NCBI GenBank assembly: GCA_021775835.1
Contig: JAJFHC010000064.1
Span: 1 to 51,084 of the forward strand
Length of the DNA: 51,084 nucleotides
Source of the DNA: Hyphomicrobiales bacterium
GTDB lineage: Bacteria; Pseudomonadota; Alphaproteobacteria; Rhizobiales; JAJFHC01
Reading direction: 5' to 3'
The position numbers and the translations under genes are program-made. The notes under the pieces are model-generated. The model did no database searches. It saw only the letters and a list, made by a program, of their open reading frames with translations, and had not been told where the DNA came from. Each line of letters opens with the position of its first letter. Position 1 is the first letter of the stretch. Shown here one piece after another: positions 44,525 through 51,084 of the stretch.

Positions 44525-45100
44525 ATGTCTGCAGTTTCACTGGTTGAAAGAGACGCCGCATCACCGGAAACCCTGGGGTTCTACGACAAGGCCACGGACC
44601 GTTTCGAGATGTTGCTCAACATTTTCAAGGTCTTCGGACACACACCAGAACTGGGGGTTGTGTTCACTGATCTGGTGATGGCGATCCTCAAGGATGGCGA
44701 ACTGGATTGGGTAACCAAGGAACTCATCATTCTCAAGGCAACCCATCGCAACGAATGCCAGTACTGCGTGGTCCAGCATGAAACCCTGTCGAAACGGCTT
44801 GGCATCTCAGAAGAAAAAATCAACGATATCGGCGACGACAAGTACAAGGACAGCCCGCATTTCAGCGATGCTGAGAAAGCACTGATGGATCTGACCGTCC
44901 AGATCGGTGTGGATGCCAATCGTGTGTCCTCAGCGCTCTGGGAGCGGTTGCGGGCCCACTTCACAGAACCTCAGATCGTGGAGGCGGTATTCACCATCAC
45001 GGTTTACATCGCAGTCAGCAAGTTCGGTGACGCCCTCGGCGTCGAACTCGAACCGGTGTTCTCGGGCATTCAGCCCATATTGCCGGTCGCCCATCACTAA
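44525..45100 (+). CDS. AhpD-like / carboxymuconolactone decarboxylase-family protein
   Basis: The 191-residue protein has the AhpD redox motif ECQYCVVQH (E77, C78, C81, H85) within HRNECQYCVVQHETLSKRLG, and a helical all-alpha fold of the carboxymuconolactone decarboxylase superfamily. Members with this motif act as peroxidase partners or alkylhydroperoxidase-like enzymes; a true decarboxylase lacks the CxxC pair. It is paired with a TetR regulator and a palindromic operator, consistent with induction by peroxide or electrophile stress. It converges with the duplicated-domain gene; a six-base stem (GCCAAT/ATTGGC, 45102-45123) follows its stop without a U-tract. Confidence 0.87.
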   Translation: MSAVSLVERDAASPETLGFYDKATDRFEMLLNIFKVFGHTPELGVVFTDLVMAILKDGELDWVTKELIILKATHRNECQYCVVQHETLSKRLGISEEKINDIGDDKYKDSPHFSDAEKALMDLTVQIGVDANRVSSALWERLRAHFTEPQIVEAVFTITVYIAVSKFGDALGVELEPVFSGIQPILPVAHH

Positions 45101-45183
45101 TGCCAATGGTGCCTGTTATTGGCCCTTGAACGCAGACCGCAAACCACCGATCTGAAATGCGGCGGAAAACAAACTGCCGTGTT

Positions 45184-46008
45184 TCAGGTCCCGGTGCCAC
45201 GCAATGTTGCAATTCGCGCAAGGGCGTCGTCGCGGGAGCCGAACAGGTTTGGATCAGCGTCATCGGCCTTCGCCCGTTTCAGGATTTCCTGTCGGGTCGC
45301 CTCATCGGGATTGAAGCGCACCGTGCCCTGTGAAGAAGCTGTGTTGAGTTTCTTGCTGCGCATAGCCCATTGATACCAGGCATCGGGCAGGATCTCGGTG
45401 CCCTGGTAGTTCACCATAAAGAACCAGTTCCGGCCGGTTTCAGCGATTCGCGACGTAATGACGTCATAGAACGCATTAACGTCCGCGCTTGTGGCAAACG
45501 TGTAGTCGCTGAAATCGGCCTCCATGATCCCCAGTTCGTCATGAAATATGACACGGTCGTCGAGCGGGCGGTCAACAACAGTTTCCTTTACAATGACGCT
45601 CTGATAGTCGTCCGCCGGAATCTGGCTTCGCAGTTCCTCGATGTGCGCCAGCGCACTTTCACGTGAAGGAAACAGATTGGGATCGAAATTCTCCTCCTTC
45701 GATTTCTCCAGTATTGTCCCGCTTGTGTCTCCGCTTGCCGCAAACCGGACACTCCCCAGTGAATGGGCCAGATTGGTTTTCTTGCCACGGTGCGAAAAGG
45801 CGATCCAGGCCTCCGACATGATGCGGCAATTGAGATAGTTGACCAGGAAGAACCACTTCTGTCCGGTCTCGGCCAGTCGCCGGTCAACCTCGTCGTAGAA
45901 GGCATTGACCGATTTTGACATGTCGAACGTCTGGTTGCTGAAGTCGACTTCCATGATCTGCTGATCGGGATGGAAGATGATGCGCTCGGCATAGTTGATA
46001 CTGTTCAT
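45184..46008 (-). CDS. Protein of unknown function with two tandem copies of one domain
   Basis: The start at ATG 46008 gives 274 residues. Two halves align: IIFHPDQQIMEVDFSNQTFD with VIFHDELGIMEADFSDYTFA, then VNAFYDEVDRRLAETGQKWF with VNAFYDVITSRIAETGRNWF, and FDPNLFPSRESALAHIEELR with ADPNLFGSRDDALARIATLR. Each unit is about 130 residues with beta-alpha-beta character (the WFFLVNY strand and following helix), faintly like a STAS/SpoIIAA fold. I do not recognise the family. No signal peptide or membrane helix is seen. It is convergent with the AhpD-like gene and just downstream of the ABC operon, but a hairpin separates it. Confidence 0.6.
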   Translation of the reverse strand: MNSINYAERIIFHPDQQIMEVDFSNQTFDMSKSVNAFYDEVDRRLAETGQKWFFLVNYLNCRIMSEAWIAFSHRGKKTNLAHSLGSVRFAASGDTSGTILEKSKEENFDPNLFPSRESALAHIEELRSQIPADDYQSVIVKETVVDRPLDDRVIFHDELGIMEADFSDYTFATSADVNAFYDVITSRIAETGRNWFFMVNYQGTEILPDAWYQWAMRSKKLNTASSQGTVRFNPDEATRQEILKRAKADDADPNLFGSRDDALARIATLRGTGT

Positions 46009-46070
46009 GATCAAGTGTTTTCCTCATGTCAGACCGACAGCAATTGGTCGGAAATTTGGCATAGTTCTAC

Positions 46071-46095
46071 CGTCGGCAGGCGGGGCCTGCCGGTG
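46071..46095 (-). terminator. GC-rich hairpin after the ABC transporter operon (possible terminator)
   Basis: CGGCAGG (46074-46080) pairs with CCTGCCG (46086-46092) around a five-base loop, and wobble pairs plus one C-G extend the stem to 46071-46095. It lies 26 bases after the livF stop on the minus strand. No U-tract follows, so an intrinsic terminator is not certain. It may instead protect the 3' end of the liv mRNA. A weaker five-base stem (CCGAC/GTCGG, 46034-46051) lies further on, before the duplicated-domain gene. Confidence 0.4.
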
Positions 46096-46120
46096 CATTA
46101 CATCCGTGTGCAAACTTTAT

Positions 46121-46876
46121 TTAGATCGCCAGGTATTCATGCCTGAGGTCTTCGTTATCAAGCACTTCCTTGGCAGAGCCATCGTAGACGACTTCTCCGC
46201 TGTCGAGGATAACGGCCCTGTCGGACAGTCCCAGAGCCGCCACGGCGTTCTGCTCGACGATGATGGTTGTTATGCCGGAATTCCGCACCTCGACCAGTGC
46301 GTTGGCGATATCCTGGCGAACAACCGGAGCCAGCCCCTCATACGGTTCATCGAGCAACAACAGCTTCAATTCACGTGCAAGGGCCCGACCAATGGCAAGC
46401 ATCTGCTGCTCGCCGCCAGATAGTGTCGTGCCTTCCTGTTCACGACGTTCTTTGAGTCGGGGAAACAGTTTGAAAATACGTTCAAATTCCCAGCCGGTAT
46501 TGCCGGCAATGCAGGCCAGGTCAAGATTCTCCTGAACGGTCAGTCCTGAAATGATGCGCCGGTCCTCTGGCACCAGTTGAACCCCGGCAAGGGCTGCTTC
46601 AAAGGATTGTTTGTCGTGCAGCGACTGTCCCTGCAGCCAGACTTCTCCGATCCGCAGTTCCGGTTCGTCGGTTCGCGCAATCGCCCGCAGAGTTGACGTT
46701 TTGCCCGCACCGTTGCGCCCAAGCAGAGCCAGGATTTCGCCTTCGTTGATGTCGAATGACACGTTCTGAACAATGTAACTGTCGCCATAATAGGCGTTCA
46801 GGTTGCGGCAGGAGAAGTATGGAGTTTCGCTCGTGCCGGTCGCCGGTTTCGGCGCTTCTGCAACTTCCACGCTCAT
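46121..46876 (-). CDS. livF: Branched-chain amino acid/amide-type ABC transporter ATPase LivF
   Basis: The 251-residue protein is the second ATPase of a HAAT-type importer. Walker A is GRNGAGKTSTLRAIA, the signature is TTLSGGEQQMLAIGRALA, Walker B is LLLLDEPYEGLAP and the switch histidine is replaced by glutamine in IVEQNAVAALG, as is usual for LivF. A 20-residue N-terminal extension (VEVAEAPKPATGTSETPYF) precedes the core. It overlaps livG by four bases. The substrate class comes from the binding protein family, not from this gene. Confidence 0.92.
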   Translation of the reverse strand: MSVEVAEAPKPATGTSETPYFSCRNLNAYYGDSYIVQNVSFDINEGEILALLGRNGAGKTSTLRAIARTDEPELRIGEVWLQGQSLHDKQSFEAALAGVQLVPEDRRIISGLTVQENLDLACIAGNTGWEFERIFKLFPRLKERREQEGTTLSGGEQQMLAIGRALARELKLLLLDEPYEGLAPVVRQDIANALVEVRNSGITTIIVEQNAVAALGLSDRAVILDSGEVVYDGSAKEVLDNEDLRHEYLAI

Positions 46877-47688
46877 ACCTGTTCCTCACCAAGATAGGCT
46901 TCGATGACCTTGGGATTGCCCTTGATCTCGTCGGGCGACCCTTGCGCGATGATCCGGCCTCCCGCCAACACACTGATGCGGTCGGCCAGCGAAAAGACCA
47001 CGTGCATGTCATGTTCGATGATCACTTTGGTCATGCCGCTGTCCTTGATCTTCTTCAGAAGATCAATCGTCGCATTGGTGTCGTGGCGCGCCATGCCAGC
47101 CGTAGGCTCATCCAGCAAGAGCAGACGCGGACGCTGGATCAGACCCATGGCAAGCTCAAGGCGTCTTTTATCACCGCGCGACATGCTTGAAGCAGCGTCG
47201 GAAAGCTGAGCCTGCAGCCCGACGCTCTCTATAACACTCTCCGCTTCCTCACGAATTGCCTTCTCGGAGGCGAAACGCTTGAACGGATTCAGGCGGAAAT
47301 GACCGTCCCTCTTTGACAATGCCGGCACCATGACGTTTTCTAGAACCGATAGATCCGGGAAGACTTCCGGTGTCTGAAATACCCGCGCCACGCCGAGTTG
47401 GTTGATTTCATGGGGCGACTTGCCGGTTAAGACCTCACCATCGAAGACCACAGCCCCCCGGTCAGGCTTCAGGCGGCCGACACAGACATTGAGCAATGTC
47501 GACTTTCCGGCGCCGTTGGGTCCGATGATCGCGTGGGTCTCGCCTTCGCGCACATCGAGATCGACGTCGCTCAGCGCATGAAGTCCGGAAAAACTCTTGA
47601 ACACGTCGTTGACGTGCAAAACAGTGTTCGCCGTTCCGCGTTGGAATTCTTCTTTTTCCGAAAAAGGCAATTCTTCAGCAACAGACAT
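46873..47688 (-). CDS. livG: Branched-chain amino acid/amide-type ABC transporter ATPase LivG
   Basis: The 271-residue ATPase has Walker A GPNGAGKSTLLNVCVG, a signature-like SSMSRGDKRRLELAMGL, where the usual LSGG is MSRG, Walker B LLLDEPTAGMA and the switch histidine in IIEHDMHVVFSLADR. GLVF-type EVFPDLSVLENVMVPAL is typical of LivG. The N-terminal 25 residues (SVAEELPFSEKEEFQRGTAN) are an acidic extension. It overlaps livF by four bases and follows livM by nine, so the genes are one operon. The altered signature may be normal for this subgroup. Confidence 0.92.
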   Translation of the reverse strand: MSVAEELPFSEKEEFQRGTANTVLHVNDVFKSFSGLHALSDVDLDVREGETHAIIGPNGAGKSTLLNVCVGRLKPDRGAVVFDGEVLTGKSPHEINQLGVARVFQTPEVFPDLSVLENVMVPALSKRDGHFRLNPFKRFASEKAIREEAESVIESVGLQAQLSDAASSMSRGDKRRLELAMGLIQRPRLLLLDEPTAGMARHDTNATIDLLKKIKDSGMTKVIIEHDMHVVFSLADRISVLAGGRIIAQGSPDEIKGNPKVIEAYLGEEQV

Positions 47689-47697
47689 GGGGTCTCC

Positions 47698-48873
47698 TCA
47701 CTCTGCCGGCTGCGGCGCAGAAGTTTTCTGGGCTTGGTCGGTTTTCGGTTTACGGAACTTGGCGCCGATCCTTCGGAAGCCCTCCATGAGACCGCCCGGC
47801 AGGAAGATCACGATCACCATGAACATCACACCAAGCGTCAGATGCCATCCTTCACCGACAAACAGCGAAACGATACCCACGGTGAACTCCTGAAGACCTT
47901 CAGGCAGAAACGAAAAGAAGCTGTTCAGGATACCTTCGTTCCAGGACGACACTTTCTGTTCCGCATACTTGATCAGCCCGGCGCCCAGCACCGGTCCGAT
48001 CAGCGTGCCTACACCACCGAGAATAGTCATCAGGACCACCTCGCCGGACGCCGTCCACTGCATGCGTTCCGCCCCTGCGATCGGGTCCGTCACCGCCATT
48101 AGCGAACCGGCAAGCCCGGCATACATGCCTGAAATGACGAAAGCCGCAATGAGGTAGGGTCGGGTATGGATACCGGTATAATTCAGTCGGTTCTGGTTTG
48201 ATTTGATCGCCTTGAGCATCATGCCGAAGTTCGAGCGCGTGATGCGCTGGGCAATGAAGAAACATACGATGAGCAGGACGGCGCAGACGTAAAATCCCGG
48301 ATAGCCGCTCATTTTCATGCCGAAGAGATTGGTGATGGGAACGCCGACTTCCTCGATTCCAAGTGCCTGATCGATAATCCGGATGTCACCGTCACGCAGG
48401 GATGTTTCAGCGTTGGCGCGAATAGACCGCAACTGCAGCCCGGTTTCGCCATTTGTAATCGGTGTCAGCACCGAATAGGCGAGATTGTAGGACATCTGTG
48501 CGAAGGCAAGTGTGAGGATCGAGAAGTAGATGCCTGAGCGCCGCAACGATATGTACCCGATGGCAAAAGCGAACACGCCCGCCAACAGAACCGACACCAG
48601 CACAGCAGGCACAACATTCATTGTAAACAGCTTGAGACACCAGATCGACGCGTAGGAGCCGACGCCGATGAAAGCGGCATGTCCGAACGACAGGTACCCG
48701 GTCAGTCCGAACAGGATATTGAAGCCAATGGCAAAAATCCCGAAAATCGCAAACTTCTGCAGCAGATCCGGATAATTGGCACCAATCGGGTCAAGCCAGA
48801 TCGGGGCCGTAAGCACCGCGGCGGCAAAGATGATAACGAGCAGCCAGTCTTTCATTGCACTGTTGTTTGTCAT
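47698..48873 (-). CDS. livM: ABC transporter permease LivM
   Basis: The 391-residue protein has about ten hydrophobic helices and the LivM blocks [40 protein letters not shown] and [20 protein letters not shown]. The start ATG 48873 follows GGAGAGGAAT and leaves four bases after the livH stop; a longer frame to 48915 would overlap livH and is rejected. A central periplasmic insertion (about 150-190) is longer than in E. coli LivM. The C-terminus has a cytosolic tail rich in charged residues ([16 protein letters not shown]). Confidence 0.9.
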   Translation of the reverse strand: MTNNSAMKDWLLVIIFAAAVLTAPIWLDPIGANYPDLLQKFAIFGIFAIGFNILFGLTGYLSFGHAAFIGVGSYASIWCLKLFTMNVVPAVLVSVLLAGVFAFAIGYISLRRSGIYFSILTLAFAQMSYNLAYSVLTPITNGETGLQLRSIRANAETSLRDGDIRIIDQALGIEEVGVPITNLFGMKMSGYPGFYVCAVLLIVCFFIAQRITRSNFGMMLKAIKSNQNRLNYTGIHTRPYLIAAFVISGMYAGLAGSLMAVTDPIAGAERMQWTASGEVVLMTILGGVGTLIGPVLGAGLIKYAEQKVSSWNEGILNSFFSFLPEGLQEFTVGIVSLFVGEGWHLTLGVMFMVIVIFLPGGLMEGFRRIGAKFRKPKTDQAQKTSAPQPAE

Positions 48874-48877
48874 CGCC

Positions 48878-49903
48878 TCATTCCTCTCCTGCGCCTTTAC
48901 GGCCCAGCAGGCCACGGGGCAACGCCAGCAGGATCACCACGGCCACCAGATAGATGATAATCTGGTCAATGCCGGGCAAAATGGCCTTCACCTGGTTCAT
49001 CGAGGCAAAGCTCTGCAGAACCCCGAGCAGGAAGCCCGCTAGAACTGCACCGCCTAGCGACCCCATGCCTCCGACAACAACCACGACGAAGGACAACACC
49101 AGAAAATCCATCCCCATATGATAGTCCGGTGGCAGGATCGGGGTGTACATGGCGCCTGCCATGCCCGCGACAACGGCGGCGAGACCGAAAACAATCGTGA
49201 AGCGTTTCTGAATATTGATGCCGAGCAAGCCGACGGTTTCCCGATCCTGCATGCCGGCACGCACGACCATGCCGAAGGTGGTGAACTGCAGGAAGGCAAA
49301 TACGCCGAAAATGATAACGGCCGAGAACAGGGAGTAAACCAGGCGCCACCACGGGTAGATGACATTGTCGCCAAGGCCGACCCAGGCGCCCACATTGGCT
49401 GCTCCCGACACGATATCTGGTGCCGATTGAGGGATCGGATTGGCACCGAAATAATGGCGCACGATTTCCTGGATCACAATCGCAAGTCCAAAGGTCACCA
49501 GGATCTGGTCGGCATGCGGGCGCTTGTAGAAATGCTTGATCAGCCCGCGTTCCATCACGACGCCGATGATCGCCATGACGATGATCGTCAGAACAATCGA
49601 TATCGGTACCGAATAATTTATGATTGCTTCGCCTGTCGCATCGCCAAACCACAACTTGGCGTAGGGGATGACTTCCGGCGGCGGCGTGAATCCAAAGCCG
49701 GTATCCTGAGCCGCAACTTCCTGGCCCAGGTGAAGAATCTTGTTTGTCGTGACGGCACAGAATGCGCCCAGCATGAACAAGGCGCCATGCGCGAAGTTCA
49801 CGACACCCAGCGTACCAAAAACGAGTGTAAGCCCCAGAGCGATCAGCGCATAAGCGCCGCCCTTGTCGAGCCCGTTGAGAATCTGAAGAAAAATAGCGTC
49901 CAT
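48878..49903 (-). CDS. livH: ABC transporter permease LivH
   Basis: The 341-residue permease starts at ATG 49903 ([20 protein letters not shown]), the usual LivH beginning; the frame upstream to 49942 is not supported. [20 protein letters not shown] and [20 protein letters not shown] are family blocks, and [20 protein letters not shown] is the conserved last core helix region. An 80-residue insertion between helices ([19 protein letters not shown] and on) is a periplasmic loop. With LivM it forms the membrane channel. Confidence 0.9.
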   Translation of the reverse strand: MDAIFLQILNGLDKGGAYALIALGLTLVFGTLGVVNFAHGALFMLGAFCAVTTNKILHLGQEVAAQDTGFGFTPPPEVIPYAKLWFGDATGEAIINYSVPISIVLTIIVMAIIGVVMERGLIKHFYKRPHADQILVTFGLAIVIQEIVRHYFGANPIPQSAPDIVSGAANVGAWVGLGDNVIYPWWRLVYSLFSAVIIFGVFAFLQFTTFGMVVRAGMQDRETVGLLGINIQKRFTIVFGLAAVVAGMAGAMYTPILPPDYHMGMDFLVLSFVVVVVGGMGSLGGAVLAGFLLGVLQSFASMNQVKAILPGIDQIIIYLVAVVILLALPRGLLGRKGAGEE

Positions 49904-49978
49904 ATCTTGGCACCCACCGCATGCCCCGGCCGGGAATAGCATCCCTGGAGAGATTTCTCAAATAGTGCCGGATCAGGT

Positions 49979-50006
49979 GACCGGCCGCCAACTCAGGCGA
50001 CCGGTC
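49979..50006 (-). promoter_or_regulatory. Intergenic hairpin between the binding-protein gene and livH
   Basis: ACCGGCCGCC (49980-49989) and GGCGACCGGT (49996-50005) pair at nine of ten positions around a six-base loop, with one more G-C pair outside (49979/50006). No U-tract follows. In such operons a hairpin after the binding-protein gene often lowers or processes downstream mRNA so that binding protein is made in excess. That role is inferred. Confidence 0.5.
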
Positions 50007-50031
50007 CTGTAGTCAATTTTCCGTGGTGCGA

Positions 50032-51084
50032 TTATGCGCCGTCGTTGTACGGGCCCAGTTCGCCACCCAGCAGACTTGCCGGATACTCGACCTTGGCACG
50101 CGGCGTGACTTCCACCACTTCCAGCACGTCGAACTTGGAAGACGGGTTCTCTTTACCCTTCACAACCAGCACGTCTTTGAAGCACTGGTGATCTTCCGCA
50201 CGGTATTCCGTCGGTCCGTTACCCAGACCGTCGAACTTGAAGCCTTCCAGAGCCTTGCCAACCGCACTCGGGCGGAAGGTGCCGGCACGCTGGCAGGCAT
50301 CGGCATACAGCAATGCCTGGCAATAGGTCGTGTGAGCAGCCTGTGACGGCGGGAAGCCATACTTGGTGCCGAAGGATTTAACGAATGCCTTCGAACCGGC
50401 GTCCTGCAGTGACCAATGCCAGTTGGTGGAACCGAAGATACCGGCGACGTTCTTGCCGGCACCCTGTGCCATCAGACGCGAGTAAAGCGGCACGACAATC
50501 GCAAAATCCTTGCCATTGACCTGCTTGTCGCGCAGACCGAACTGGACGGCCTGTGTCAGCGAGTTGACCATGTCTTTGCCATAGTGGTTCAGCACCAGCA
50601 CGTCGGCACCGGAATTGAGAACCGGCGTGATGTACTGCGAGAAGTCACCGGCACCGAGCGGCGTGCGAACGGCGGCTGCCGTCTTCCAACCGAGGTTTTC
50701 GGTATACTTCTTGATCGACCCTTCCTGGCTCCAGCCCCAGGTATAGTCAGCTGTCAGGTGATAGGCCGTACGCTCGGACCCGAATGCATTCTTCAGCACC
50801 GGCGCCAGGGCAGACCCTGTCATTTCGGTGTTGAAGAAGTGACGGAAACCGTTGGCGCGCTTGTCTTTGCCGGTGGTGTCGTTGGAGTGCGTCAGACCGG
50901 CCATGAAGATAACGCCGGCTTCCTGGCACAGGCCCTGCACGGCAATAGCAACACCTGACGACGAACCGCCGGTGATCATGATGGCGCCGTCGTTTTCGAT
51001 CATGCGCTTGGCAGATGCGCGTGCCGCATCAGACTTGGTCTGCGTGTCGCCGGTTACGAAGACAACCTTCTTGCCGTTGACGCC
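50032..51084 (-). CDS. ABC transporter periplasmic substrate-binding protein (Peripla_BP_6), C-terminal part
   Basis: The visible 350 residues are the mature part and C-terminus; the start, with its signal peptide, lies beyond the window. Typical HAAT-family blocks are present: GGSSSGVAIAVQGLCQEAGV, FFNTEMTGSALAPVLKNAF and GADVLVLNHYGKDMVNSLTQ. A ligand-binding site for amino acids, amides or urea-like compounds is expected; the ligand is not readable from this part. It leads the operon binding protein, LivH, LivM, LivG, LivF, with a 128-base gap containing a hairpin. Confidence 0.9.
   Translation of the reverse strand, partial: GVNGKKVVFVTGDTQTKSDAARASAKRMIENDGAIMITGGSSSGVAIAVQGLCQEAGVIFMAGLTHSNDTTGKDKRANGFRHFFNTEMTGSALAPVLKNAFGSERTAYHLTADYTWGWSQEGSIKKYTENLGWKTAAAVRTPLGAGDFSQYITPVLNSGADVLVLNHYGKDMVNSLTQAVQFGLRDKQVNGKDFAIVVPLYSRLMAQGAGKNVAGIFGSTNWHWSLQDAGSKAFVKSFGTKYGFPPSQAAHTTYCQALLYADACQRAGTFRPSAVGKALEGFKFDGLGNGPTEYRAEDHQCFKDVLVVKGKENPSSKFDVLEVVEVTPRAKVEYPASLLGGELGPYNDGA

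Overview
The window reads as a chromosomal segment of an alphaproteobacterium, possibly a marine or Rhodospirillales-like lineage. The reasons are moderately GC-rich coding DNA and several gene neighbourhoods common in that class: prfA, a RodZ-like gene, ptsP and lysC divergent from ubiG; secA divergent from a parvulin, argJ and mutT; accA and xerD facing aroK, aroB and a CorC-like gene, followed by bolA and a DnaJ-like gene. No tRNA, rRNA, CRISPR array, insertion sequence or phage gene was seen. Taxonomy is inference from gene order and protein style only.

Layout. 1-12.7 kb: housekeeping genes, mostly minus strand (RF1 start, RodZ-like, nitrogen-PTS enzyme I, aspartokinase, UbiG, DUF1178, a nitrilase-family amidase, glutaredoxin, ComF, an NDUFAF5-like methyltransferase, a lone Flp pilin, MutT, ArgJ, a parvulin). 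12.7-15.9 kb: secA, with a strong 18-bp inverted repeat in its leader region. 15.9-21.8 kb: an accessory pair placed tail to tail, a TIR-membrane-TPR protein and a 1094-residue TPR protein with a compositionally distinct N-terminal half. 21.9-24.5 kb: an aromatic-ring FAD monooxygenase with a VOC-fold partner, then a DUF1653 gene. 24.6-34.9 kb: an SLC13-type transporter, two tandem YkuD-type enzymes, accA, xerD with a 47-residue membrane protein, aroK-aroB-corC-like, bolA and a DnaJ-like gene.

34.9-39.7 kb is a catabolic accessory cluster around a LysR regulator: cupin, ureidoglycolate-lyase-like protein, class V aminotransferase and FAD amine/amino-acid oxidoreductase. 39.7-43.9 kb is a decaying iron-associated operon. 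An Irr-box-like inverted repeat precedes a hypothetical gene and an intact di-heme DUF1111 protein, but the following imelysin and DUF1513 genes are broken. 43.9-45.1 kb is a TetR regulator with an AhpD-like protein and a shared palindromic operator. 45.2-46.0 kb is an internally duplicated protein of unknown function. 46.1-51.1 kb is a complete branched-chain amino acid/amide-type ABC operon (binding protein, LivH, LivM, LivG, LivF), with the binding protein cut by the window end.

The best candidates for something new are the TIR/TPR convergent pair, the LysR-AllA-like-aminotransferase-oxidase cluster, the secA leader hairpin, and the degenerate iron operon that keeps its di-heme gene. No system could be proven from sequence alone.
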